Assembly: GCF_000526395.1 (NCBI RefSeq)
Contig: NZ_JAFZ01000001.1
Location: 1,302,001 to 1,366,000 of the forward strand
Source of the DNA: Aminobacterium mobile DSM 12262
GTDB taxonomy: Bacteria; Synergistota; Synergistia; Synergistales; Aminobacteriaceae
Direction of reading: 5' to 3'
Length of the DNA: 64,000 nucleotides
Part shown: piece by piece, positions 29,676 through 38,193 of the stretch
Numbering within the stretch: position 1 is the first letter of the stretch
How the letters are laid out: the number at the start of each line of letters is the position of its first letter
Notes under the pieces: generated by a model
Seen by the model: only the letters and a program-made list of their open reading frames with translations
Told to the model about the DNA's origin: nothing
Database searches by the model: none
Made by a program: the position numbers and the translations under genes

Positions 29676-31682
29676 TTAAGCTTCTTTAGTTTCAGATATG
29701 GTAACGAAACTAGTGTTATACGTTAAAGGAGCAAAACTTTTGCCCCCACCGGAGTAAAACTTACTAAAAAACTCTACGTACTGGAGCCGTAACGAATGCA
29801 CAAAAGCTCCGAGTACGTTTACGGCAACGCTAAACAAATGTCCGCCGAATATAAGGATTAACGCAAGTACCCAACCTATAAAGGGAATCCCCATTGCAAG
29901 ACTTGCTAGCATATTGATAATGGAACCTATTGCGGCTGAAGCCAAACCAAGGGCTAGCAATCGGCTATAACTCAACACGTCCCCTAAATAAGACGTTACG
30001 TTGTAAAGGCTCATTACACCAGAAATGGCTTTCTGTACAACTCCGCTTTTAGCCCTACCTTGAGTCAAAACCAAGACAAGAGCTCCTGCAGCAGCTGTAG
30101 CTTTTGAAGGCATGCTTAAACTGGCTGGCAATTTTCCACTCACAGTCCCCCCTATGAGAAGCAATCCTAACAAGAATAGAATCCATCCGCCCTGATCTGC
30201 AAAAGCCCCCATATAGTCTTTTTTCCGAAGGCTGTCGTAAAATGCAACGAACAAGCCAAAGAAAATCTGGATCGTTCCTAAGCCCAAAGAGATAAAAAGA
30301 ACTGTCATGGGATCATTCATAGGATCCAGAACAACCGGGATATTCTTAATCGGGCGAATAAACTTAAACACCCCAAAAACATCGATTAGATCGCCAAACC
30401 AGCTTCCAGTAAAAGCCCCAACAAATATTGTAGAAATTCCTGAAAGGATAAACAATGTAATGAAATTTTTAACTCCTTCAGGCATACGCTTGAATTTTTT
30501 CATGAAGAAAAGGAAAAAACCAAGCATGATTAAACCATAACCGCCATCTCCCAGACACATACCGAAGAACACAAAAAAGAAAGGAGCAAGAAGGGGTGAA
30601 GGATCTAGTTCTCCATATTTCGGCAAACCATAGAGCTTCGTAAGAGTTTCGAAAGGCAATACCCATCCTTTATTGACAAGAAGAGTGGGAGGCTCATCCT
30701 CTGGAGAGGGATCCGACACTGCTATCTCCATAACTGCACGATATTGTTTTAATTGCTCCTCTACTTTAGGAACAGCAACTTCGGGGATCCAAGATTTGAT
30801 GATAACGGTCTTATCTGTGAATTCACTATTGGAGAGAACTTCGTATTTAGACTTGAGGATATTCCAATAATCGCTCAGCGCACGAGTGGTAGGCATCCAT
30901 TTTGTTGCCTCAGAAGAAGCTTGCGTTTCTATTTTTTCCTCTTCTTTTAGGAGGCTTTCTCGTCGCGTCTCGAGTCTTAGCAACTCTTCCCCAACGCTTT
31001 CAGTTAAAGTATCGGGGATTTCTATACGAGAAAATCCATATTTGCTACAGAGATCTAATGCCTCCTGTTCCTTATCTCTGCGACAGAAAAGGGCTACCCA
31101 TGCTTCCTTCTCTTTTTCTTCATAGGAAGCGATAAAAAATTCGCCAGCATCACCTAAATTTTTCTCGATAGCCTGTTTCCAACCTGCTATTTGTTCCACG
31201 GGCAACATACCAACAAACCCTCCCACGAAACGAGTCCCACGAGAAACAAGCTCCAGTGAGTATGGAAGTTCTGTTATATGAGATAAAATAGCTTTTGTAC
31301 TATCGATCTGGGTAATTTCTGAGCGTATTTCTATGAGCCGCCGCTCCAAGGTCCGTATGTGCTCAGCTAATTGAAGCAAATCCGTTTTTTCAGCAAGAGA
31401 TGCAAGCTCCTCTACTGAAAAGTCTGGCCTTTCGCCAAGGGCTCTGGCCATAGGAGGAACGCTATCTTCATAGAAAGGTTCAAAAAAACGGAGAAGGAAC
31501 CGTGTTTCGCTGAGCAAACTATCGATACGCTGTAGACGAGCAGTTGAATGACTATCAACCTCATCTACATCCTGTCGGGAAACTATTTCGCATGTCCCTG
31601 TTTTCTGCAAAATCGATAAAACATCTTCCACGACAGAGTTGTGAACGTAAAACTCAACTTTTTTAATACTAGCCACGGCCAT
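29676..31682 (-). CDS. atpI: V-type ATP synthase subunit I
   Basis: 668 residues. The first ~340 residues are soluble and coiled coil. The C-terminal half has about seven or eight membrane helices with GDGGYGLIMLGFFLFFMKK, SYLGDVLSYSRLLALGLA and GGHLFSVAVNVLGAFVHSLRLQYVEFFSKFY. These are V-type a/I signatures including the arginine used for ion release (SYSRLLALG). It forms the half-channels beside the K ring. It overlaps the G/H gene by 14 bases. Confidence 0.96.
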   Translation of the reverse strand: MAVASIKKVEFYVHNSVVEDVLSILQKTGTCEIVSRQDVDEVDSHSTARLQRIDSLLSETRFLLRFFEPFYEDSVPPMARALGERPDFSVEELASLAEKTDLLQLAEHIRTLERRLIEIRSEITQIDSTKAILSHITELPYSLELVSRGTRFVGGFVGMLPVEQIAGWKQAIEKNLGDAGEFFIASYEEKEKEAWVALFCRRDKEQEALDLCSKYGFSRIEIPDTLTESVGEELLRLETRRESLLKEEEKIETQASSEATKWMPTTRALSDYWNILKSKYEVLSNSEFTDKTVIIKSWIPEVAVPKVEEQLKQYRAVMEIAVSDPSPEDEPPTLLVNKGWVLPFETLTKLYGLPKYGELDPSPLLAPFFFVFFGMCLGDGGYGLIMLGFFLFFMKKFKRMPEGVKNFITLFILSGISTIFVGAFTGSWFGDLIDVFGVFKFIRPIKNIPVVLDPMNDPMTVLFISLGLGTIQIFFGLFVAFYDSLRKKDYMGAFADQGGWILFLLGLLLIGGTVSGKLPASLSMPSKATAAAGALVLVLTQGRAKSGVVQKAISGVMSLYNVTSYLGDVLSYSRLLALGLASAAIGSIINMLASLAMGIPFIGWVLALILIFGGHLFSVAVNVLGAFVHSLRLQYVEFFSKFYSGGGKSFAPLTYNTSFVTISETKEA

Positions 31683-31995
31683 ATCTAGCCATCACCTCTT
31701 CCGCTATCCAGGTGGCTGTTTCTTTTACTCGCCCCTGATGGCTATCAGTAAAAGCGCGCGCGCTTTCCCTTCCTGCTTCAACTATTTTCGCCGCATTTGT
31801 CTCGGCCTCGCTTTCTACTTGAACAATATTGTCACGATACTTACGAAAAGCTTGTTGTTTTGTCTCTTTGATTCGTTGATCAGCCTCATTCTTAGCCTTA
31901 CTGACGAGCCGAGCAGCTTCATTTTTTGCATCCTTAACCCGTTGCCTTGCTGCAGCCTCTGCCTGTTTGATTTCTTCGGCTAGGTTTGTCACCAT
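31669..31995 (-). CDS. V-type ATP synthase subunit G/H-like stalk protein
   Basis: 108 residues from the ATG at 31995, or 111 from a GTG at 32004; both lie behind the very G-rich GGAGGGGGGTGG. Composition is Ala, Glu, Lys, Arg and Gln rich with heptad spacing (EEIKQAEAAARQRVKDAKNEAARL), indicating one long coiled coil. By position at the head of the operon and by form it is the peripheral-stalk partner of subunit E. It is likely the first gene of the nine-gene operon. Confidence 0.82.
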   Translation of the reverse strand: MVTNLAEEIKQAEAAARQRVKDAKNEAARLVSKAKNEADQRIKETKQQAFRKYRDNIVQVESEAETNAAKIVEAGRESARAFTDSHQGRVKETATWIAEEVMARYGRG

Positions 31996-32208
31996 GCCAT
32001 CCACCCCCCTCCGACAACAAAACTACATATCTATTACAGCAGGCCGTTCAAAGCGCAAAACTGGAGTTATTGTAATACCCATAAAAATTTGTGTCAAACT
32101 TAACAAGTTAACCAAGTTTGTAAATAGTGTCGAATTAAAGTAACTAAAGTTAATAAACTAAGGTTTTTCTGGATTATTATTTGAGGGAAGTTGTTTGAAA
32201 TAAAAAAA

Positions 32209-32284
32209 TGGAGCGGACAACGGGATTCGAACCCGCGACCCTTAGCTTGGGAAGCTAATGCTCTACCAGCTGAGCTATGTCCGC
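32209..32284 (-). tRNA. tRNA-Gly (anticodon CCC)
   Basis: Minus-strand cloverleaf with acceptor GCGGACA/TGTCCGC, D arm AGCTCAGCTGGTAGAGC, anticodon loop TTCCCAA and T loop GGTTCGAATCC. The CCA end is encoded (32209-32211). It reads GGG codons. Confidence 0.97.
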
Positions 32285-32298
32285 GCCACCGATAGGAC

Positions 32299-32327
32299 AT
32301 TATAAACGTGGAACCTTCTTTTTGCAA
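32299..32327 (-). promoter_or_regulatory. Promoter of tRNA-Gly
   Basis: Minus strand: TTGCAA (32322-32327), a 17-base spacer, and a perfect TATAAT (32299-32304), ending 14 bases before the tRNA 5' end. Confidence 0.85.
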
Positions 32328-32533
32328 CAAGATCTACCACATTTCAAAAAGTCACAAGGTTATTGTTGTTTTTTTAATAGTACCTGTCTGTTCAAAGTTG
32401 CAATTTTTATCTTATATATTTAAGGTTAGTCTCCAAATTAGATGACTCTATTGCCACGAACTTAAAATTCCATGTAAAGGTTCGTACCCTTTCTCCTGAG
32501 TAATTAACTCATCTAACAAACTAACAGAGCCCG

Positions 32534-33071
32534 TTACAAGTTAAACTCCGGCGCAAACTCCAGTCGGTCCCACACCCCATCCACTCCGCCTTCCACTAGT
32601 TCACATGCCATGAACACATTTGCTGGCAGTTCCAAGTCTGTCACAATTCCAAACGTCTCTGCCGGTCGGGTAGTCAAAACACGGACAATAAGTCGGATGC
32701 CTCACCAAAAGCGCCGACTTAAAACCCAAATTTTGAGCTACCTGATGGCCGACTTCAATGAGCCGTCCGCCAATACCTTTTCTCTGATAATCTGACGCCA
32801 CAGCCACAGAAGCCCGGACAAGAGCTTCATGCTCTCGTGCTCCTGCTCCTTGTCAAATTACCGCCCGAGTACACAAGATCTACCCAACGATCTCCCCTGC
32901 TACCTCTGCCCTCAAGGACAACTCCGGGAAGAAGACGGAACTGTTTCGCAATCGCACCACAAGATTCTGCTCGTCGTGATTCGTATGTTCCGCACTGACA
33001 AAGGCCGCCCGCACTAATTCATATACCTTGTCATAATCGTCTTCTCGTTCCTGCCAGATCAACACCTTCAT
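32534..33071 (-). pseudogene. GNAT acetyltransferase pseudogene
   Basis: From the ATG at 33071 (GGAAG upstream) the minus strand encodes MKVLIWQEREDDYDKVYELV, a GNAT N-terminus. The same frame meets TAG at 32880-32882 and TGA at 32853-32855, then gives DYQRKGIGGRLIEVG, the acetyl-CoA-binding motif. A frameshift after HPTYCPCFDY is needed to continue as ETFGIVTDLELPANVFMACELVEGG to the stop at 32534. The full protein would be about 178 residues. Two stops plus one frameshift mark it as dead. It starts inside an ATGA overlap with the preceding frame, so it belonged to the arsenic operon. Confidence 0.88.
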
Positions 33072-33146
33072 CTCACAAACTTCCGCTTTTCGATAAGCCA
33101 GCACAGCTCGTCAAGTACCACATGCTTTACTGTTATGTTTTTTACA

Positions 33147-33460
33147 TCAACATTCTGCGTCAAGTCCCCAATCTACAACGTATTCAGCCGGAAGATACGG
33201 GCACATCCCATCTTTACTACAATATCAACTGGTGGGATCTCATCTAACAGCTGCGAATACTGAGCCTTTTTCATATCAATTCCATATAGCTCCTTCATGA
33301 TTCGAACAGCATCCTGGTTGATTTGTGGCTTTATTTCCGTGCCGGCGAAATAGCTTTCAAAAACATCTGCGGCTAAATGCTTACCAAGCGCTTCTGCAAT
33401 TTGACTTCTGCATAAATTATGAACACAGATAAGAGCTACTTTTAATTTACTTTTGCTCAT
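33147..33460 (-). pseudogene. arsC: Arsenate reductase (LMW phosphatase type), frameshifted
   Basis: From the ATG at 33460 the frame reads KVALICVHNLCRSQIAEALG, the N-terminus with the CX5R phosphatase/arsenate reductase loop. It continues normally to VDIVVKMGC near residue 84. There the frame is lost: frame 0 stops 11 codons later, while the neighbouring frame reads CPYLPAEYVVDWGLDAEC, the expected continuation of thioredoxin-linked ArsC. A short deletion removed the NVQ-like residues between. The expected C-terminal 30 residues are also absent. The protein, if made, would be 95 residues and lack the second catalytic cysteine region. Confidence 0.88.
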
Positions 33461-34195
33461 CGGACATCTCCTAGTCTTATTTCCCCTCTTCTAACCGGTA
33501 CTTCTACAAGCACACCAACAAAAGTAACTACCGTAGCTCCTGATTGCAAGCCGAATAACGAAATAGCAACTGCAAGTTCAAAGAAGTTTGATGCACCAAT
33601 CATTCCAACAGGCTCGGCTATATCATGAGGAAGTTTCCATAGTTTTGACTATATATAAGCCCTAAAGGAAATAAGGAAAGTCTAAATGATCAAAGGTATA
33701 GCTATTAAAACAATGTTTATTAGATTATCAATTATTATTTGCCCTTGGAAAAAGAAAATAATTATTAGTGCTAATAAAAGCCCAACAATTGTTATACCAT
33801 TAAAATTGGGTATGAATATATCCTCAAAATAACCTCGGCTTCAGTTCTTTGTTATTATTACTCTAAAAATCCATTCAGCCACAAGTGGCTGCAATTCTAT
33901 ACATTGTAAATGGTTTGATCAGCCAATTTGTAACCCCGGTTACAATCAATCCTTTTGGATTCTGCCCCACCTGTTTTATACTATTAAAGTCAACCTTTAA
34001 CATCGTGGAATAAATCATAAGCCATATAAGTATTGCAATAGGGATAGACACTCTTGCATACTCAAATTTACTAAGGAGTTTGTGAACTCGCGGTAAATAA
34101 ATACCTATTAAAACACCTACCGCCATACAAATAAAAACCCAAACACTAAGATATTTCTCAAAGAAACTGATACCAGATGACTTCTTTTTTCCAAT
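33457..34195 (-). pseudogene. ACR3 arsenite efflux pump pseudogene with internal deletion
   Basis: The minus strand shows ACR3 pieces in order: GISFFEKYLSVWVFICMAVG, then IGIYLPRVHKLLSKFEYARV and WVTNWLIKPFTMY-like sequence. After frameshifts and stops come [40 protein letters not shown] and [20 protein letters not shown]. The middle, including the GAAPCTAM stretch with the conserved cysteine, is missing. The remnant is about 740 bases against about 1050-1100 for the family. No ATG exists at the expected start; the codon with the correct spacing from AGGGGG is ATT (34193-34195). The far C-terminus runs into the arsC start. Confidence 0.87.
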
Positions 34196-34200
34196 TATAA

Positions 34201-34554
34201 CTACCCCCTAACTTTTTGAAGTATTTTTACTACCTCATCAACTTTAAGAACCTTCCCGTAAGAAACCACCTTCCCATCAACCACAAGAGCAGGGGTAGTC
34301 ATCACTCCATAAGCTGCAATCTGCAAAAAATCAGTTACATGATCAATAGTGGTATCCATTCCAAGTTGTTCCAAGGCTGCTTTTGTTACCGTTTCAAGTT
34401 GATCACACTTGGCACATCCACTTCCCAATACCTTTACTCCAGCACCTCTAGATTTAGCGTTTTCTGCTTTTGCCATGCCTTCCGCATCACAATTTCCGCT
34501 GCAGCAACAAGATGTAGTTCTCTCTTTCTTATTTTTCTTACCAAACAATGCCAT
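34201..34554 (-). CDS. Small thioredoxin-fold redox protein with Cys-rich N-terminus
   Basis: 117 residues from the ATG at 34554, which has GGTGAGG six bases upstream. The C-terminal ~78 residues match the redox-active disulfide protein 2 family (VKVLGSGCAKCDQLE with a CAKC active site, and TTPALVVDGKVV with the cis-Pro). The N-terminus holds a CCCSGNC cluster that could bind a soft metal; that is inference. It is cytoplasmic with no signal peptide. It sits between ccdA and the dead ACR3 gene and is intact. Confidence 0.85.
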   Translation of the reverse strand: MALFGKKNKKERTTSCCCSGNCDAEGMAKAENAKSRGAGVKVLGSGCAKCDQLETVTKAALEQLGMDTTIDHVTDFLQIAAYGVMTTPALVVDGKVVSYGKVLKVDEVVKILQKVRG

Positions 34555-34581
34555 AACAAACCTCACCTTTTTTATATTATT

Positions 34582-35271
34582 TTAGAACCCAAGATAAAAC
34601 ATATAAAACCCAATGAGCAATATCAGAACACCCGTCACTATTTTCAGTATAGTGCTTGTTTTCCCGTACTTTTCGCTTGAAGAAAGCTTTTGCACAAAGC
34701 CCATAGACGTTCCAGCTACAACAACAAGAATGCCATGACCGATTGAATACATTAGCAATAGTAGTACTCCCCATACAACACTTCCTTTCCCAGCTACAAT
34801 AGCAAGGAGAGCGATAAGTACAGGCGTAGAGCAGGGTGAGGCAAACACTCCTCCAAGAACTCCAGCAATGAAAGCACCTAAGTAGCCTCTTCTAGTATTC
34901 TTAGAAAGAAGATAACTTGAAGGAATAATTTCATATATACCCCACGTCTGCAAAGCCATTAACAACATTAAAATTCCAAGAATGATGTACCACCATGATG
35001 TGGAAATCCCAATTAAACGACCAGCAATAGAAGCACTCGCCCCTAGCGTTGTAAATGAGACAGCAACTCCCAACATGAAAGTGACAGAAAGCCAGAACGC
35101 TTTTTTCGTACTCCTCTGACCAGTACCACCCACATAACCTATGACAAGAGGAATACTGGACAAAGAACATGGCGTAAAAGAAGTAAGCACTCCAGCAAAA
35201 AGCGCAAGAATTGGCGCGAGCCAACCGCTCTCAGAAATTATTTCAGATAAACCTTCAAGGATTTGTGTCAT
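34582..35271 (-). CDS. CcdA/DsbD-type transmembrane thiol electron carrier
   Basis: 229 residues with six predicted membrane helices. The paired cysteines occur in TPCSLSSIPLVIGY (helix 1) and FASPCSTPVLIALL (helix 4), the known redox pair of CcdA. It moves reducing power from cytoplasmic thioredoxin to periplasmic thiol proteins. Its start overlaps the stop of the membrane-anchored thioredoxin gene by 4 bases, so the two should function as donor and acceptor. The cytoplasmic donor could be the small redox protein encoded next. Confidence 0.9.
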   Translation of the reverse strand: MTQILEGLSEIISESGWLAPILALFAGVLTSFTPCSLSSIPLVIGYVGGTGQRSTKKAFWLSVTFMLGVAVSFTTLGASASIAGRLIGISTSWWYIILGILMLLMALQTWGIYEIIPSSYLLSKNTRRGYLGAFIAGVLGGVFASPCSTPVLIALLAIVAGKGSVVWGVLLLLMYSIGHGILVVVAGTSMGFVQKLSSSEKYGKTSTILKIVTGVLILLIGFYMFYLGF

Positions 35272-35831
35272 TCATCTACCCCCATGTCGACAAGGATAGC
35301 CCGTATCTGATCTTCGGTCAGCCCGCCCTGATGCACAGTGAAAGCATGTTCATAGGTATCCTTGTGGCTATACATGTCAAACTTAATTTGCATATCATCG
35401 CTTGGCACATAAGGTGTACCGTCAGCGTTGATAAAAACCTGAGAGGGAATAACCTGGATAGGAAAATCATTTGCAACAGCTCCATTTTTCCATACGTCAA
35501 TAAACTTGATTATGGCTTTGCCTCGCATTTCCGCGTTTAATGTTTTTAGTACAGGAGCCATTTTTTTGCATGGAATACATGAATTCGCTCCGAAATCAAT
35601 GATGATAGGCAAGTTGTATCCCTTCAGCACATCTAAATCAATTGATGTTGCTTCAAGCACAAAATCTTCTTCATTATTATTAGATTTTACAAAATTTTCT
35701 AAACCTTTATCCTCGGAAAGAGACACAATGGAAACTGACCCCTTACCCACATTCTTGAATATCCATATTCCTGCAACAATGAGAACCAAACTAATGGGAA
35801 TTATGATCTTTAACAGTTTTTTCTTATCCAT
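35268..35831 (-). CDS. Membrane-anchored thioredoxin-like protein
   Basis: 187 residues from the ATG at 35831; a TTG three codons earlier is also open. One N-terminal membrane helix (about residues 8-25) precedes an extracytoplasmic thioredoxin domain with DFGANSCIPCKKMAPVLK, a CIPC active site, and a cis-Pro segment IQVIPSQVFINADG. It probably reduces disulfides or a metal-bound substrate outside the membrane, with electrons from the CcdA protein. It lies 17 bases after the DUF2703 gene. Confidence 0.88.
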   Translation of the reverse strand: MDKKKLLKIIIPISLVLIVAGIWIFKNVGKGSVSIVSLSEDKGLENFVKSNNNEEDFVLEATSIDLDVLKGYNLPIIIDFGANSCIPCKKMAPVLKTLNAEMRGKAIIKFIDVWKNGAVANDFPIQVIPSQVFINADGTPYVPSDDMQIKFDMYSHKDTYEHAFTVHQGGLTEDQIRAILVDMGVDE

Positions 35832-35848
35832 CAGAAGCAACTACCTCC

Positions 35849-36585
35849 TCAGGAGCCGCCAGTTTTGTTTTTCTTTCCTTCAAAAAATTCTTTTAGATTT
35901 TCAGGTAATTCATACTCTACGCAGGAACAGCCAGTTTCAACTTGCCCAAATACTATATTTAGAATAGCTTCAGCAAGCATTTCTTTTGGAGGCACCTCAT
36001 AGGGTCTCCCGTTATATTCAAACACCCGACAGTTCACATCGGTTCCGCTTATTTCACTACAGCAACCGCAGCTATTCTCTACAACCGGTTGGCAGATATC
36101 CTGGCCGTTCACGCGGATCGTAGGCGAAGAAATAAACCTGTATTGTTTTGCAATTTTCGCTGTCTTCATCTCAATTTTGTTATATTCTATCTCAAAGCCC
36201 GCAAGGCTCAGCGTGGGGGTAAGTGTCATCATAACCTCGTCAAGTACATTGTCCGTCCCAACGCAACGGTCACAACTTTCAAGATCTAGATAGAGATACT
36301 CAACAACGATCTTCTTTTCGGAAGCCGTTCCACATCCGGAAGAGCAACGGGATTCTTCCGATGTTTGCTTTCCGTTCGGCGGCATCAAACTCATGTCATC
36401 ACCTACATAAGTAGTTGCGCCAACGGGGCAATAGTTGCAGCAGCCGTGGCAATGGACAATGCAGGATCCCATTTTTCACAACAGGCGAAGGTGCCTTTTC
36501 TGTCTCGTATATAACCCTTTGCGATGCAACTACCACACTCAACACATGTGAGATGATTAATAAAAGGATGCCATTTCTTTGCCAT
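35849..36585 (-). pseudogene. Ferredoxin-DUF2703 protein, frameshifted twice near its N-terminus
   Basis: The ATG at 36585 opens MAKKWHPFINHLTCVECGSCIAK, a ferredoxin-type cluster motif, then the frame is lost. A different frame gives YETEKAPSPVVKNGILHC. A third frame, open from 36472 to 35849, reads CHGCCNYCPVGATTYVGDD and a complete DUF2703 domain (YLYLDLESCDRCVGTDNVLDEV..., FISSPTIRVNGQDIC, CGCCSEISGTDVNCR). The second break is a 7-base tandem copy (CATTGTC/CATTGCC); the first is a short deletion after CIAK. Family function is unknown; members are cysteine-rich and occur in arsenic/thiol operons. A 207-residue product from an internal start is still possible. Confidence 0.8.
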
Positions 36586-36598
36586 ACTTTATTTCCTC

Positions 36599-37612
36599 CT
36601 AAATTATCAACGCCTGAAAAACGTTGAATAAATAACCGACAATTATGATTCCGATTGTACAGATTGCAATGAAAAGCGCCAGAAGCTTGGGCTTAATTAC
36701 TTTACGAAGCATAATCATAGATGGTAAAGATAACGTAGTAACCCCCATCATGAAGGACAGAATAGCACCAAGTTGTGCTCCTTTACTTAATAAAGCTTCT
36801 GCAACCGGGATAGTCCCAAAAATATCAGCATACATCGGAACTCCCATAAGAGTGGCAAGGATAACAGCAAAGGAATTACCACTACCTAAAATATTTTCAA
36901 CCCAAGATTGTGGAATCCAATTGTGAATACCTGCGCCTATTCCAACTCCTATCAATATATATGGAAAAACTTTTTTGAATGTGTCGATTACCTGTTCTTT
37001 GGCAAAAACCAAACGGTCATGCCTTGTAAGGTCAGGAGATTCGATGTCTACACTACCACCTGTGGTAATAAAGCTCTCTACGTATTCCCCCATATCCAGT
37101 CTTTTAATTATGGTACCGCCAATAATGGCGATAATTAAGCCGAGAACAACATAAAGAACAGCTATCTTCGCTCCGAAAATGCTCATTAAAAGAACAAGAG
37201 AACCCAAATCAACCATAGGAGAGGATATAAGAAACGAAAACGACACTCCCAGCGATAGTCCTGCCCTGGTAAAGCCGATAAATAGTGGAATGGACGAACA
37301 CGAGCAAAAAGGCGTTACCGTACCAAGTAAAGCAGCAACAGTATTCGCGCCAATTCCATGGAAGCGTCCCAAGATTTTTTTACTCCGCTCCGGCGGGAAA
37401 TAGCTTTGAATATAGCTAATTATAAAAATCAGGAAACACAAAAGTAGGGTAATTTTAATAACATCATAAGCAAAAAATTGAATACTTCCCATCCAACGAT
37501 TAGTTGTGTCAAGACCTAATGCATTAAATTCACTGCCGATTAATTCGTTTAGCCATTTCATCGCCAGTATTTGATTCTGGAAGAAATCCCAGGTCGCTTT
37601 TAATATTTGCAT
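36599..37612 (-). CDS. PF03773-family permease (ArsP/SO_0444-like)
   Basis: 337 residues from the ATG at 37612 (GAGG ten bases upstream); the frame extends 14 codons further without a better start. It has about eight to ten membrane helices in two halves. The first half carries TVTPFCSCSSIPLFIGFTRAG, the characteristic CSCS motif, and the second half GVPMYADIFGTIPVAEALL. Members export organoarsenicals or transition metals in known cases; the substrate here is not determined. It is the first structural gene after arsR, 86 bases downstream. Confidence 0.88.
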   Translation of the reverse strand: MQILKATWDFFQNQILAMKWLNELIGSEFNALGLDTTNRWMGSIQFFAYDVIKITLLLCFLIFIISYIQSYFPPERSKKILGRFHGIGANTVAALLGTVTPFCSCSSIPLFIGFTRAGLSLGVSFSFLISSPMVDLGSLVLLMSIFGAKIAVLYVVLGLIIAIIGGTIIKRLDMGEYVESFITTGGSVDIESPDLTRHDRLVFAKEQVIDTFKKVFPYILIGVGIGAGIHNWIPQSWVENILGSGNSFAVILATLMGVPMYADIFGTIPVAEALLSKGAQLGAILSFMMGVTTLSLPSMIMLRKVIKPKLLALFIAICTIGIIIVGYLFNVFQALII

Positions 37613-37697
37613 ACTACAAAAACCTCGCTTTCTAACTCGGAGCAACCAAACCAAATACTCCTATTTAATATTCAAAAAATACTCTTAAAATGTGTTT

Positions 37698-38012
37698 TTA
37701 AGCCCTACAATAAATACCGTTTGTATTCGCTGTATCTAGTTTTGTCAATTCTTTAAGTAGCTCGGCCGCATAGTCGCTACCTTTCTCGCTGATTGTATAG
37801 TGTGTCCATTTGCCATCCTGTCGACTCTCTACAACACCCGATTCAACCAGAATTTTCATATGATAAGATAGCGATGATTGACCTATGTCCATATCTTCTA
37901 ATAACTTGCAGGCACACTTTTCTCCACTGCGTAACAGTTCAAGTATCCGCAGACGTTTTTCATCGCAAAATGCCTTAAACACTTTTGCGTAATCCTCATA
38001 TGTTGTATCCAA
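37698..38012 (-). CDS. arsR: ArsR-family metal-responsive repressor
   Basis: 104 residues with the winged-helix fold: EKRLRILELLRSGEKCACKLLEDMDIGQSSLSYHMKIL. C33 and C35 lie in the recognition helix-3 position used by ArsR proteins to sense As(III)/Sb(III), and a further Cys is at 102. The start is TTG at 38012, with AGGTG five bases before it; no in-frame ATG fits. It should repress the operon from the operator at 38023-38066 and release on metalloid binding. Confidence 0.93.
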   Translation of the reverse strand: MDTTYEDYAKVFKAFCDEKRLRILELLRSGEKCACKLLEDMDIGQSSLSYHMKILVESGVVESRQDGKWTHYTISEKGSDYAAELLKELTKLDTANTNGIYCRA

Positions 38013-38022
38013 TTCATCACCT

Positions 38023-38076
38023 CATATCGAATTTATTTGATATGTAATATATATGCTTCATATCAACTTTTGTCAA
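38023..38076 (-). promoter_or_regulatory. Promoter and ArsR operator of the metal/thiol operon
   Basis: Minus strand: TTGACA (38071-38076), 17-base spacer, TATATA (38048-38053). Three GATATG/CATATC half-sites overlap it. TTGATATG at 38059-38066 and CATATCAA at 38037-38044 form a perfect 8-bp inverted repeat across the -10 box. CATATC with GATATG at 38023-38044 forms a second palindrome (9 of 11 pairs) reaching the ribosome site. This is the expected architecture for autorepression by ArsR. Confidence 0.85.
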
Positions 38077-38151
38077 TATATACTTTAGCTTTTCTATGTA
38101 GATGGGGCAGAGTTTCGTTCCTTTTACTTAGGTACAGTGAAAGAGATAATG

Positions 38152-38192
38152 AAAAAGGCGCTTTACCGAAATTTACAGTAAAGCGCCTTTTT
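38152..38192. terminator. Bidirectional terminator downstream of the cupin gene
   Basis: A perfect 15-bp stem, AAAAAGGCGCTTTAC with its complement, encloses an 11-base loop, with U-tracts on both strands. It would end the minus-strand cupin transcript and block entry into the arsR promoter region. Confidence 0.85.
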
Positions 38193-38193
38193 A

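Noticed and set aside
32005-32208. Possible small gene between the ATPase operon and tRNA-Gly
   Set aside because: Only a shadow frame across the tRNA is open; the region is AT-rich leader for the ATPase operon.
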